From Lachnospiraceae bacterium (GTDB taxonomy: Bacteria; Bacillota; Clostridia; Lachnospirales; Lachnospiraceae): a stretch of DNA of 64,000 bases. The stretch is taken from positions 62,001 through 126,000 of the forward strand of contig CAJTCV010000007.1 in the NCBI GenBank assembly GCA_910574805.1, read 5' to 3'. Shown one piece after another: positions 1 to 8,771 of the stretch. The notes beneath the pieces are model-generated. The model worked only from the letters and a program-made list of their open reading frames with translations. It was not told the origin of the DNA and did not search any database. Made by a program: the position numbers and the translations under genes. Within the stretch, counting starts at the first letter, position 1. The number at the start of each line of letters is the position of its first letter.

Positions 1-114
1 TACTTCATAAGAAGAGACAACCGCTTTGGAGACTCCAAGTCTTTCAGCAACCTGGGTCTGGGTCAGTCCCTGCTTTTTTCTTAATTCTCTGAGACGTATA
101 CCTAATGTATGCAT
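1..114 (-). CDS. XRE-family HTH regulator, partial (N-terminus only)
   Basis: Reading the - strand from an ATG at 114 gives 38 residues that run off the window start without a stop. They begin MHTLGIRLRELRKKQGLTQT and continue through VAERLGVSK to SSYE, the first helices of a lambda-repressor/XRE helix-turn-helix (LRxLRxxxGLTQxxVAxxLGVS). A GGGGGA ribosome binding site lies just upstream of the ATG. It diverges from the glycan cluster starting at 321, so it could control that cluster, but no operator was identified. The rest of the protein is outside the window, so the effector domain is unknown. Confidence 0.8.
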   Translation of the reverse strand, partial: MHTLGIRLRELRKKQGLTQTQVAERLGVSKAVVSSYEV

Positions 115-190
115 AAGAATCCCCCTATTTATAATATCAATATATTGTCAAATATAGATGGATATTATTAATATAAAAATCTCCTAATAG

Positions 191-219
191 TTTACTTTTG
201 GGGAGTTAAATGATATAAT
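191..219 (+). promoter_or_regulatory. sigma-A-type promoter for the first glycan cluster
   Basis: TTTACT (191-196) and TATAAT (214-219) are spaced by 17 bases, about 100 bases ahead of the glycosyltransferase start. The surrounding 115-190 stretch is very AT-rich and separates the divergent XRE gene. Confidence 0.6.
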
Positions 220-320
220 CTTTTGCGAAGAGACGATTCAGAAAGAGTGTCATATGGCCGGTCCTGATATGATGGACAATGGCCGGAAATGGAAAATGTA
301 TTTATACGCAGGAGAAAATT

Positions 321-1115
321 GTGAAAAAGACAGTGATAGTGATGCCGGTAGCGAATGAAGAATCCACCATGGAAAATGTGTTGAAGGAAATTACACAATT
401 GCCGTATGACGAGTTGTATATATATCCGGTTATTGATGCGTATTCCAAAGATCAGACAGAAGAGATTATACGGGAATGGGAGCAAAAGACCAGAAAGGTA
501 AAATGTATCTTTTATGAAGAATCCAAAGGTGTGATCAGCTGTTATCTGGAGGGATTTCGGCGGGCTCTGGAGGATGGGGCAGAGCAGATTATTGAGATGG
601 ACGGGGGCGGGAGCCACCGGCCGGAGGAAATACCACAGTTTATGGACCGGCTGAAAGAGGGATACGACTGTGTGTGGGGATCGCGTTTTATGCCGGGGGG
701 AGATATCAGCGATCATCCATGGTATCGGAGACTGTTAAGCAGCGGAGGGACGTATCTGGCCAATCTGGTGTTGGGAACAAGGTTGAGAGACATGACCAGC
801 GGTTTTGAGGGCTTTCAAAGGCATGTTCTTGAAAGCCTGGATCTGGATAGATTTTTGTCAAAAGGACATATGTACCAGACAGAAATGCGGTATTATTGCA
901 GAAATTTAAAGACAGTTGAGGTGCCGATACATTACAGAGGGGGTGCTTCGAGCCTGAAATGGAAATCTGTTGCAGAAGCGTTGAAAATACTGTTTCAATT
1001 GAAGAAAAATGAATCAAACATCTGGATTAAGGGAGGATCACAGAATGAAATATCTGATACTCGGCGCAGGGCCGGCCGGCCTGACAGTGGCAAACCAGCT
1101 TCTGATGAACGGTGA
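321..1115 (+). CDS. family 2 glycosyltransferase, DPM1/polyprenol-phosphate sugar transferase-like
   Basis: A GT-A fold transferase expected to move a sugar from a nucleotide donor to a polyprenyl phosphate or similar acceptor at the inner face of the membrane. Start is GTG 321 behind AGGAGA (310-315); an upstream in-frame ATG at 279 has no ribosome site. The N-terminus VIVMPVANEEST is the typical nucleotide-binding start, and MDGGGSH (around residue 92) sits where DPM1 enzymes have DADxSH, so the second metal-binding Asp is Gly here. SRFMPGG and DMTSGF match the later DPM1 motifs. No C-terminal membrane helices. The last about 24 residues overlap the next gene by 71 bases and look non-homologous; a TAA in another frame (1026-1028) lies exactly where a stop would be expected. 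First gene of a three-gene glycan cluster. Confidence 0.85.
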   Translation: MKKTVIVMPVANEESTMENVLKEITQLPYDELYIYPVIDAYSKDQTEEIIREWEQKTRKVKCIFYEESKGVISCYLEGFRRALEDGAEQIIEMDGGGSHRPEEIPQFMDRLKEGYDCVWGSRFMPGGDISDHPWYRRLLSSGGTYLANLVLGTRLRDMTSGFEGFQRHVLESLDLDRFLSKGHMYQTEMRYYCRNLKTVEVPIHYRGGASSLKWKSVAEALKILFQLKKNESNIWIKGGSQNEISDTRRRAGRPDSGKPASDER

Positions 1116-2244
1116 GACTTCCTTTCTGGTACTGGAAAAAGAAGAGGATGCGGGGGGACTTTGCAGGAGCAGAATGGTTGACGGGGCTCCTCTGGATATT
1201 GGGGGAGGACATTTTCTGGATGCAGGAAATCCGGCAGTGGATCAGTTCTTGTTTTCTTTTCTGCCGGAAGAGAAATGGAATCGTTTCAAAAGAATCTCAC
1301 AGATTAATGTGAATGGAAATGTGATCGATCATCCGATGGAAGCAAATATATGGCAGCTTGATATAGATGATCAGATAGATTATTTGAAATCAATAGCAGC
1401 AGCAGGCTGTAATCAGGGGATCTCTGCTCCTGAGGATTTTGTGGACTGGATCTACTGGAAACTCGGTGACAGGATAGCAGAGGATTATATGATCCCGTAC
1501 AATCAGAAAATGTTTTCAAAAGAGCTGAATGAACTGGGAACCTACTGGATGGAAAAACTGCCCAATGTGTCTTTTGAAGATACTCTTCGGAGTTGTCTGG
1601 AAAAGAAAGCCTATGGAAAGCAGCCGGGGCATGCGGAATTTTTTTATCCCAGAGAATATGGATATGGTGAAGTGTGGAAACGTATGGCAGAGGCGGTTAC
1701 GGATCATATTCAGTATCATGTATTTGTCAACAGGATTGATTTTGAAAGCCATACAGTCAATGAAAAGTATCAGGGAGACGTGATTATTTCCACGATTCCA
1801 TGGACCTGTTATGAAGTGCTGAAGGGAATGCCGGAAGAATTACAGAAAAAGATAAGGAAATTGAAACACAGCTCGGTGCAGATTGAATATAAAAAGGAGT
1901 ATTTGAATACAAAGGCACACTGGATTTATTATCCGGATAAGAATCTGCCATATCATAGAATTCTGGTGAGACATAACTTTTGCCCCTCTTCCAGTGGATA
2001 CTGGACAGAGACGAATATAGAACGGATTGATCAATCGGGTCATGAGTACTGTTTTATGAATGAATATGCATATCCGCTGAATACGGTAGAAAAGTCTCAA
2101 ATTATGGAAGAGCTCTTACAGTGGACCAGAAGGAAAGGTGTATATGGACTTGGACGTTGGGGGGAGTGGGAACATTATAATTCGGACGTAGTTGTTGAAA
2201 AGGGCATCCGGCTGGCAGGGGAGGTGACAGGCAGTTGCGGTTGA
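1045..2244 (+). CDS. UDP-galactopyranose-mutase-like FAD/NAD(P)-binding protein
   Basis: 399 residues starting at ATG 1045 behind GGGAGG (1031-1036). The N-terminal ILGAGPAGL is a Rossmann FAD-binding motif followed by VLEKEEDAGGLCRS and GGGHF, the pattern of UDP-galactopyranose mutase and protoporphyrinogen-oxidase-like amine oxidases. The C-terminal GRWGEWEHYNSD followed by a helix is the usual second FAD contact of this group. Likely acts on a nucleotide sugar or lipid-linked sugar in glycan synthesis, inferred from its position between a GT2 and a GtrII-like membrane protein. A true galactofuranose function is not shown. A distant paralogue lies at 6911-8470. Confidence 0.8.
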   Translation: MKYLILGAGPAGLTVANQLLMNGETSFLVLEKEEDAGGLCRSRMVDGAPLDIGGGHFLDAGNPAVDQFLFSFLPEEKWNRFKRISQINVNGNVIDHPMEANIWQLDIDDQIDYLKSIAAAGCNQGISAPEDFVDWIYWKLGDRIAEDYMIPYNQKMFSKELNELGTYWMEKLPNVSFEDTLRSCLEKKAYGKQPGHAEFFYPREYGYGEVWKRMAEAVTDHIQYHVFVNRIDFESHTVNEKYQGDVIISTIPWTCYEVLKGMPEELQKKIRKLKHSSVQIEYKKEYLNTKAHWIYYPDKNLPYHRILVRHNFCPSSSGYWTETNIERIDQSGHEYCFMNEYAYPLNTVEKSQIMEELLQWTRRKGVYGLGRWGEWEHYNSDVVVEKGIRLAGEVTGSCG

Positions 2245-3998
2245 TTATGCGGGGTATTTCATTTGTGTATATATATTATCGGCTGTACGTTTTATTTCTG
2301 CCAACTTTGCTGGCTTCTGCTTTGGGGATCCGATTATTCAGTGGTTTTAAGAAGTTCGGGATAAGGAAATCTGTTTTCATTATAATGACGCTGTTTTCCC
2401 TGGATGGCATACTTTGTTATGGCGTATACAGACTACCACTATTGCATGAGGATATTGTCATATCAGAAAGTGAAATGGATTTGTCCACGATTACAGGAAT
2501 ATCTTCTTCTCATGTGTTTTATACAGAATCTGAATTTCGGGAGGACCATGTGAATGGAAATGTGACCATTCAAATGCCAGTCGGCAAATATCGATCAGTT
2601 TATTTTTTGAACGGAACAGAAACCTGGGAATACGAACTGGAAGATTCTCCGATAAACAAAATATTAACAGAATGTATAGTGAAGATCATGCTTTTATTTG
2701 CTGTTGGATTTATAATGGCATTTTTGGTGATCAGGGTGATGTCTTTTTCCTTCGCGGGGATTCGGTTGTTTTTTTCTGAGAATATATTTGGGATTCTCGT
2801 CTTTTTCTTTCTTATGATGCAGTTTGTCTTTGGCCGGGCGGATCAGCTGGACAGCTGGTCTTCATGCTGGTATGCGGCAGATTATTCCATGGGGATGGGC
2901 TCCCGGTTTTTTGCAGGTTCTTTGTTGTCGTTGTTTTATGACGATTTTCTAAGTCAGGAGCTGGCATATAATTTCTGCGCAGCAGCTCTGGTAATGCTCA
3001 TTGTATGCGTAGCATATCTGATCAATTATGCTGTTAAGCGAACAGAAGCTCCTGCAACAGGTGCGGTTAAGTTTCTGGTAATCTGTTTTTTGTGCTGTCC
3101 CGGGTCTGTTGCAGCTTTGTGGACAGAAGGCCAGATGGGGCGGCTGGAAATGTATACACTTCTGCTTTCTCTGGTGGGCGTGATCATATTTCATAAAACA
3201 GCTCACAGAGGAGTTCGATATCTTTCGGTTACTATAATAGCTGTGGTTTCCATGGCGATTTATCAGGGATATCTTTTCCTGTATTTTCCGATTCTGGCAG
3301 TTGTGATCATATGTGATATATTTAGGGATAGGAAAATCAATATTAAAAGTTGTATATGTGGGTTTTTAAGCTGTATGGCTGTAGGCATTTCTTTCCTGTG
3401 GTTTCAGTTTTGCTCATATGTAAAGTATGCGGATGCGACTTCCATGGTTGCGGCATTGTCCGGGAAAACAGATTTGTATGTTGAGTCGGATGCTGTTTAT
3501 TATGAATGCTTTGCCACAGTCATTGACGCTTATAAAGATATGAACACAAGTTTTTTTCTGGCAAATGGAGAATTTCCGAGAGAAAAACTGTTTCTTACGA
3601 TTTTTTTGCTTGCACCGATCTTTGTTTTGGTTCTGGCTGTTTACTGGAAGTGTCTGTTATGTGTCAGAAATAAAAATGAGAAGATAATGAAAACGCCCTA
3701 TTTGTATTGTGCTTTTGTGAATCTGGCGGTTATGCCGCAGTTTGTACTGAACGTGGATTGGGGAAGATGGCTTACTGCGCTTGTGATTAATGCTTTTTTT
3801 GGTATATTATATCTGTCATATCTGGAATTTACAGAGATGAAGAAGGCTCTGGGGGTGTTGGGCAATTATGTAGAACAGCATAAAGAGACGGCAGTTTTCT
3901 GCATCCTGTATCTGGCATCGCTGGGAAAATTTGGTGCCCGTAACTTTCTGCCGCAGGTCGACATGCTGTGGAAAATGTTCTGCAGGCAGCTGTACTAA
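2235..3998 (+). CDS. polytopic membrane protein, GtrII-like glucosyltransferase family
   Basis: 587 residues with about 11-13 hydrophobic segments and a soluble loop between residues about 80 and 140. The pattern (early loop, then SSCWYAADYSMGMGSRFFAG) resembles GtrII-type O-antigen glucosyltransferases, GT-C-like enzymes that transfer a polyprenyl-linked sugar to a surface polymer on the outer face. Start TTG 2235 is about 10 bases after GGGGAGG and overlaps the previous stop; ATG 2247 is the alternative but too far from the site. With the upstream GT2 (donor lipid synthesis) it would form a donor-transferase pair, as GtrB-GtrII do in phage O-antigen modification. Family call is by pattern only. 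Confidence 0.7.
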   Translation: MRLIMRGISFVYIYYRLYVLFLPTLLASALGIRLFSGFKKFGIRKSVFIIMTLFSLDGILCYGVYRLPLLHEDIVISESEMDLSTITGISSSHVFYTESEFREDHVNGNVTIQMPVGKYRSVYFLNGTETWEYELEDSPINKILTECIVKIMLLFAVGFIMAFLVIRVMSFSFAGIRLFFSENIFGILVFFFLMMQFVFGRADQLDSWSSCWYAADYSMGMGSRFFAGSLLSLFYDDFLSQELAYNFCAAALVMLIVCVAYLINYAVKRTEAPATGAVKFLVICFLCCPGSVAALWTEGQMGRLEMYTLLLSLVGVIIFHKTAHRGVRYLSVTIIAVVSMAIYQGYLFLYFPILAVVIICDIFRDRKINIKSCICGFLSCMAVGISFLWFQFCSYVKYADATSMVAALSGKTDLYVESDAVYYECFATVIDAYKDMNTSFFLANGEFPREKLFLTIFLLAPIFVLVLAVYWKCLLCVRNKNEKIMKTPYLYCAFVNLAVMPQFVLNVDWGRWLTALVINAFFGILYLSYLEFTEMKKALGVLGNYVEQHKETAVFCILYLASLGKFGARNFLPQVDMLWKMFCRQLY

Positions 3999-4006
3999 AA
4001 AAGAAA

Positions 4007-4035
4007 TTGAAATACAGGAGAAAATAGTATATATT
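4007..4035 (+). promoter_or_regulatory. promoter of the SEC-C protein gene
   Basis: TTGAAA (4007-4012), 17-base spacer, TATATT (4030-4035), 35 bases ahead of the ATG at 4070. It sits immediately after the stop of the membrane protein gene. Confidence 0.5.
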
Positions 4036-4069
4036 ATCCTTATATAATCACGAAAAGGATGGTTGAAAG

Positions 4070-4576
4070 ATGGCATTACTAAAAGAATGGCATAAAATTG
4101 CCTATGATGAGTCGAGAGACAAAGGAGTGATCCAGAGATTCTGGGCAAATTATTTTAATCTGGAGAAGGGCGTATATGAAAAGCTGCTGGCTGAGCCGGA
4201 TACGGAAGTAAAAGGCACTGTAAAGGAGCTGGCGGAGAAGTACAGCCTGAGTATCATGGAGATGACCGGATTTCTGGACGGGATCAATGACAGCCTTGTG
4301 ACACCGAATCCCATCGAAGAGATGGAAGAGGACACGGTTGTCAGTCTGAGATTTGACAAAGAGAAGCTTTATAAAAATATGGTGGATGCGAAGGCGGACT
4401 GGCTGTATGAGCTGCCTCAGTGGGAGGAAATTTTTGATGAGGCGACCAGAAAAGAGCTGTATCTGGAGCAGAAGAAGTCCGGAACGATCATAAAGGGGCC
4501 GAAGATCGGCCGGAACGATCCCTGTCCCTGCGGCAGCGGGAAAAAGTATAAACAATGCTGCGGGAAAAAGAATTAA
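4070..4576 (+). CDS. SEC-C metal-binding motif protein
   Basis: 168 residues. The helical N-terminal part (to about residue 145) has no recognised domain; the C-terminus [19 protein letters not shown] is a complete SEC-C zinc-binding motif (CxC-x8-CC), the same module found at the end of SecA and in many small proteins. The start at 4070 follows GGATGGTTGAAAG. It stands alone between the glycan cluster and thrS with its own promoter. The zinc-binding tail suggests interaction with ribosomes, SecB-like partners or nucleic acid, but the function is unknown. Confidence 0.85.
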   Translation: MALLKEWHKIAYDESRDKGVIQRFWANYFNLEKGVYEKLLAEPDTEVKGTVKELAEKYSLSIMEMTGFLDGINDSLVTPNPIEEMEEDTVVSLRFDKEKLYKNMVDAKADWLYELPQWEEIFDEATRKELYLEQKKSGTIIKGPKIGRNDPCPCGSGKKYKQCCGKKN

Positions 4577-4612
4577 CAGATCAAAAAATATCAAAATGAT
4601 GAAAATAAAGGG

Positions 4613-4640
4613 TTGACACCTGTCAGCCAGATGCTATAAT
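4613..4640 (+). promoter_or_regulatory. promoter of the thrS T-box leader
   Basis: TTGACA (4613-4618) and an extended -10 TGCTATAAT ending at 4640, spacer 16. It is a near-consensus sigma-A promoter placed just upstream of the T-box stem I. Confidence 0.8.
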
Positions 4641-4646
4641 GATAAG

Positions 4647-4888
4647 AAATTGAGACTGAGAAAACAAAGACAGGAAGAGTAGGATCATGATTCCGTCCAG
4701 AGAGAGATGCATAGGCTGGAAGCGTCTTACGGCAGAAGGATCTGAAGACCACCCTGGAGTGGCTTTAATACAGCCCGGCCGACACCGTTATCGTCCAAAT
4801 GAGTGGTGCATACAATGAGGGTGGAACCGCGGTAGCTTTGTATATCGTCCCTGAACAGTTTTCGGACTGTTCAGGGTTTTTATTTTTT
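4647..4888 (+). promoter_or_regulatory. T-box riboswitch (threonine), thrS leader
   Basis: The leader contains the AGTA element of stem I, the invariant T-box AGGGTGGAACCGCGG (4818-4832) and a terminator hairpin CCCTGAACAGT (4849-4859) / ACTGTTCAGGG (4866-4876) followed by a T-rich tract to 4887. The best specifier codon is ACC at 4748-4750, followed by A as in most T-boxes, matching threonine and the downstream gene thrS. Uncharged tRNA-Thr should stabilise the antiterminator and allow transcription. A tRNA-Thr(GGU) gene cognate to ACC lies at 18462. Confidence 0.93.
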
Positions 4889-4908
4889 GGAAAGAGGAGG
4901 AAAACAGG

Positions 4909-6870
4909 ATGAAGATTACATTAAAAGACGGGTCTGTAAAAGAATATGCAGAAAGCAGAACGGTGATTGATATTGCTGCGGATATCAGTGAAGGCCTGGC
5001 GCGTATGGCATGTGCAGGAGAGGCAGACGGAGAGGTTGTGGATCTCAGAACCGTGATCGACAGGGACTGCACGCTGAACATTCTGACAGTAAAAGATGAG
5101 GCAGGACTTCGGGTGGTGCGCCATACCTGTTCCCATGTACTGGCAGAAGCAGTGAAGAATCTGTTCCCGGATGCAAAACTGACCATCGGACCAGCCATTG
5201 ATACCGGATATTATTATGATTTTGATGCGGCTCCATTTTCCAGAGAGGATCTGGACAGGATCGAAAAGGAAATGAAGAAGATCATTAAAAAAGGGGAAAA
5301 GCTGGAGCGCTTTGCGCTTCCAAGAGAAGAAGCCATTCGGTTTATGGAAGAAAAGAACGAGCCGTATAAGGTAGAACTGATCCAGGAGCTTCCAGAGGAT
5401 GCAGAGATCTCCTTCTATCGTCAGGGGGACTTTGTGGATCTGTGCGCAGGACCGCATCTCATGAGCACAAAAGGGATCAAGGCGTTTAAGCTGACCTCTT
5501 CTTCCGGGGCCTACTGGAGGGGAGACTCTGACAAGGCCATGCTGCAGAGAATCTATGGAAGTGCTTTTGCGACAAAAGAAGAGCTGGAAGCATATCTGCA
5601 GCATCTGGAAGATATCAAAAAACGCGATCACAATAAGCTGGGCCGTGAGATGGAGCTGTTTACTACGGTGGATGTGATCGGTCAGGGCCTTCCGCTTCTG
5701 ATGCCCAAGGGGGCAAAGATGATCCAGACGATGCAGAGGTGGATCGAAGATGAGGAAGACAACAACTGGGGTTATATCCGCACGAAGACGCCGTTGATGG
5801 CGAAAAGCGATCTGTATAAAATATCCGGGCACTGGGATCATTACAAGGAAGGGATGTTCGTGCTGGGGGATGAAGAGAAAGACAAAGAAGTATTTGCCCT
5901 GCGCCCTATGACCTGTCCGTTCCAGTATTATGTATACAAGGCGAGCCAGAAATCCTACCGGGATCTTCCCCTGCGTTACGGCGAGACTTCCACGTTGTTC
6001 CGGAATGAGGACTCCGGAGAGATGCATGGTCTGACCCGCGTGCGGCAGTTTACCATATCGGAGGGACATCTGATCGTCCGTCCGGATCAGATGGTGGAAG
6101 AGTTCAAGGGCTGTCTGGCGCTGGCGAAGAAATGTCTGACGACTCTTGGAGTGGAGGAAGATGTGACCTACCATCTCTCCAAATGGGATCCGGATAATCG
6201 GGAAAAGTATATCGGAGAGCCCGAGGTGTGGAATGAGACAGAACAGCATATCCGTGAGATCCTGACAGAACTGGAGATTCCGTTTGTGGAAGATGTAGGA
6301 GAAGCTGCCTTCTATGGTCCCAAGGTGGACATTAATACCAGAAATGTATATGGTAAGGAAGATACCATGATCACGATCCAGTGGGATGCGCTTCTGGCAG
6401 AACAGTTTGATATGTACTATATTGATCAGAATGGTGAGAAGGTCCGGCCGTATATTATCCACAGGACTTCCATCGGATGCTATGAGCGGACGCTGGCATG
6501 GCTGATCGAGAAATATGCAGGCATGTTCCCCACCTGGCTGTGCCCGGAGCAGGTGCGTGTGCTGCCGATCTCTGACAAATATCTGGGATATGCCGGGAAG
6601 GTTCAGGAAGAGCTCCGAGCGAACGGGATTCTGTCCACGGTCGATACGAGAGCAGAGAAAATCGGGTATAAGATCCGCGAGGCGAGACTGGCAAAGGTTC
6701 CGTATATGCTGGTTGTCGGCGAAAAGGAAGAGGCAGAAGGAAAGGTATCAGTCAGAAGCCGTTTCCTGGGAGATGAAGGCCAGAAGGATCTGCAGGAATT
6801 TATCGATGCAGTCTGTAAGGAGATCCGAACGAAAGAGATCCGGAAGATCGAAGTACAGGAGCAGAAATGA
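4909..6870 (+). CDS. thrS: threonine--tRNA ligase
   Basis: 653 residues, full length for ThrRS. Order: TGS domain (1-60), editing domain with HxxxH at H72/H76 and the DLCAGPH segment, class II catalytic core with MTCPF, the motif 2 region (RNEDSGEMHGL) and motif 3 (GCYERTLAWL), then the C-terminal anticodon-binding domain. Start ATG 4909 follows GAGGAGG. Charges tRNA-Thr with threonine in the cytoplasm. Expression is controlled by the T-box immediately upstream. Confidence 0.98.
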   Translation: MKITLKDGSVKEYAESRTVIDIAADISEGLARMACAGEADGEVVDLRTVIDRDCTLNILTVKDEAGLRVVRHTCSHVLAEAVKNLFPDAKLTIGPAIDTGYYYDFDAAPFSREDLDRIEKEMKKIIKKGEKLERFALPREEAIRFMEEKNEPYKVELIQELPEDAEISFYRQGDFVDLCAGPHLMSTKGIKAFKLTSSSGAYWRGDSDKAMLQRIYGSAFATKEELEAYLQHLEDIKKRDHNKLGREMELFTTVDVIGQGLPLLMPKGAKMIQTMQRWIEDEEDNNWGYIRTKTPLMAKSDLYKISGHWDHYKEGMFVLGDEEKDKEVFALRPMTCPFQYYVYKASQKSYRDLPLRYGETSTLFRNEDSGEMHGLTRVRQFTISEGHLIVRPDQMVEEFKGCLALAKKCLTTLGVEEDVTYHLSKWDPDNREKYIGEPEVWNETEQHIREILTELEIPFVEDVGEAAFYGPKVDINTRNVYGKEDTMITIQWDALLAEQFDMYYIDQNGEKVRPYIIHRTSIGCYERTLAWLIEKYAGMFPTWLCPEQVRVLPISDKYLGYAGKVQEELRANGILSTVDTRAEKIGYKIREARLAKVPYMLVVGEKEEAEGKVSVRSRFLGDEGQKDLQEFIDAVCKEIRTKEIRKIEVQEQK

Positions 6871-6910
6871 TGCTGATAAGGTTCCCTGGATTTAGGAGGT
6901 TAGCCAGTTG

Positions 6911-8470
6911 ATGAAGAAGGTGTTGATTATTGGAGCAGGTCCGGCAGGTCTTACAGCAGCATATGAGCTGCTGGAAAAGTCAATGGACTATGAAGTGACA
7001 GTATTGGAAGAGAGCGATACCTTTGGCGGAATCTCCCGTACGGTCGAGTACAAAGGGAACCGTATGGACATGGGAGGGCATCGTTTTTTCTCCAAAGTTC
7101 CGGAGGTCAATGAGTGGTGGGAAAAGATGCTGCCAACCCAGGGGCGTCCATCCATGGATGATATGGTTCTAAACCGAAAGTACAGTACGAAACAGGGAGG
7201 GCCTGATCCGGAAAGAGAGGACCGGGTTATGCTTCGGAGAAACAGGCTGTCCAGAATCTTTTTCAACCAGAAATTTTTTGACTATCCCATCTCTCTGAAA
7301 TGGCAGACGCTAAAAGGTATGGGATTTGGAACAACGATGATGGTTGGTTTCAGTTATCTGAAAAGCCTTTTGTTTAAACGTAAGGAAGCGTCTCTGGAAG
7401 ATTTTTATATCAATCGGTTTGGGAAAAAACTGTACGCTCTGTTTTTTGAAGGCTATACGGAGAATCTCTGGGGACGTCATCCCAGAGAGATCTCACCGGA
7501 GTGGGGAGCACAGCGTACGAAGGGGTTGTCCATTCTGGCGATTCTGAAGGATGTCCTTGACAAGGCATTCCGCAGGAAAAACCGTAAGGTAGAGACTTCT
7601 TTGATAGAGGAATTTGCCTATCCAAAGCTCGGTCCTGGACAGCTCTGGGAACTGACAGCGGAAGAGATTCTGAAAAAGGGCGGGAAGATTATTAAAAATG
7701 CCAGGGTGACGGAGATCCTGAAAAACAGCGAAAACATGGTGACAGGTATTCGGTATGAGAAAAACGGGCAGATAATTACTGAAAATGGGGACTATGTGAT
7801 CTCTTCCATGCCGGTGAAGGATCTGGTCGCAGGCATGAATGATGTTCCGGAGCGGTATGCGGATATTGCGGCAGGACTTCCATATCGGGATTATATGACG
7901 GTGGGAGTTCTGGTTCCACATCTGAACCTGAAAAATGAGACAGATATTAAAACAATGGGAGATATCATACCGGATGACTGGATCTATATCCATGACCGGA
8001 ATGTGAAGATGGGACGCCTGCAGGTATATAATAACTGGTCTCCGTATCTGGTTCGGGATGTGGAGCATACTGTATGGGTTGGACTGGAATATTTCTGCAA
8101 TGAAGGTGATGAGATGTGGTCCATGACAGATGACGAGTTTGCGCATATGGGGATCAGGGAGATGGTTGCCATGCATTTGATCGATGATGAAAAACAGGTG
8201 CTTGACTACCATGTGGAACGGGTCAGGAAGGCATACCCTGCCTATTTTGACACATACAGCCTGATGGATGAGCTTCGGGGTTATCTGGATACCATACCAA
8301 ATCTGTTCTGTGTGGGCAGAAATGGTCAGCACAGATATAATAATCTGGATCACTCCATGTGTACTTCCTTTGAGGCGGTGAAAAATATTCTGTCAGGTAC
8401 GACGGACAAGACGAATGTATGGAATGTTAATACAGAACAGGAATATCATGAAAGGGGTAAAGGACAGTAA
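6911..8470 (+). CDS. FAD/NAD(P)-dependent UDP-galactopyranose-mutase/amine-oxidase-like protein
   Basis: 519 residues from ATG 6911; TTG 6908 is an alternative with better spacing to AGGAGG (6894-6899). [16 protein letters not shown] is the FAD-binding start, then FGGISRT and MGGHRFFSK, characteristic of the flavoprotein oxidoreductase group that includes UDP-galactopyranose mutase and protoporphyrinogen oxidase. It ends with RYNNLDHSM, the flavin-contacting helix of this group. Only about 40 bases separate it from thrS, so it is probably co-transcribed from the T-box promoter or a weak internal one. Substrate unknown; a role in surface-polysaccharide sugar conversion is inferred from relatives and from glycan genes nearby. 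Confidence 0.8.
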   Translation: MKKVLIIGAGPAGLTAAYELLEKSMDYEVTVLEESDTFGGISRTVEYKGNRMDMGGHRFFSKVPEVNEWWEKMLPTQGRPSMDDMVLNRKYSTKQGGPDPEREDRVMLRRNRLSRIFFNQKFFDYPISLKWQTLKGMGFGTTMMVGFSYLKSLLFKRKEASLEDFYINRFGKKLYALFFEGYTENLWGRHPREISPEWGAQRTKGLSILAILKDVLDKAFRRKNRKVETSLIEEFAYPKLGPGQLWELTAEEILKKGGKIIKNARVTEILKNSENMVTGIRYEKNGQIITENGDYVISSMPVKDLVAGMNDVPERYADIAAGLPYRDYMTVGVLVPHLNLKNETDIKTMGDIIPDDWIYIHDRNVKMGRLQVYNNWSPYLVRDVEHTVWVGLEYFCNEGDEMWSMTDDEFAHMGIREMVAMHLIDDEKQVLDYHVERVRKAYPAYFDTYSLMDELRGYLDTIPNLFCVGRNGQHRYNNLDHSMCTSFEAVKNILSGTTDKTNVWNVNTEQEYHERGKGQ

Positions 8471-8513
8471 ATAAATTTTCCCGCAAAAAAAGTTGAAAAT
8501 CAGGAAAAAACTG

Positions 8514-8542
8514 TTGACAACCGGCTCATGTTTTGCTATGAT
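8514..8542 (+). promoter_or_regulatory. promoter of tRNA-Met
   Basis: TTGACA (8514-8519), 17-base spacer, TATGAT (8537-8542), about 68 bases upstream of the mature tRNA 5' end. Confidence 0.75.
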
Positions 8543-8609
8543 GTATGAGTCGGTTGTGAGACAGGGAATTGGACATACGGTTTCCGGGGTATATCAACCA
8601 ATTGAATAT

Positions 8610-8683
8610 GGCGAGATAGCTCAGCTGGCTAGAGCACACGGTTCATACCCGTGGTGTCGAGGGTTCGAGTCCCCCTCTCGCTA
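8610..8683 (+). tRNA. tRNA-Met (CAT), elongator type
   Basis: A 74-base cloverleaf: acceptor GGCGAGA (8610-8616) pairs with TCTCGCT (8676-8682) with one G-T pair, D arm AGCTC...GAGC, anticodon CAT at 8644-8646, T arm GGGTTCGAGTCCC, discriminator A at 8683, no encoded CCA. The GGCG start and D arm resemble elongator tRNA-Met rather than initiator. A tRNA-Ile2 with modified CAT is less likely from the body sequence. Confidence 0.95.
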
Positions 8684-8697
8684 CTTGATCTGGATGG

Positions 8698-8736
8698 CGG
8701 AAAGCATTGACTGTGGTTATGCTTTCCGTATTTTTT
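8698..8736 (+). terminator. Rho-independent terminator after tRNA-Met
   Basis: CGGAAAGCAT (8698-8707) pairs with ATGCTTTCCG (8719-8728) and is followed by TATTTTTTAT. Confidence 0.85.
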
Positions 8737-8771
8737 ATAATAACGGTTAGTATACGGGACTGGTGGATGAA

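Noticed and set aside
4921-6462. Long - strand open frame (513 codons) opposite thrS
   Set aside because: It lies inside thrS in another frame, has a composition typical of antisense frames and no family signature or ribosome site.
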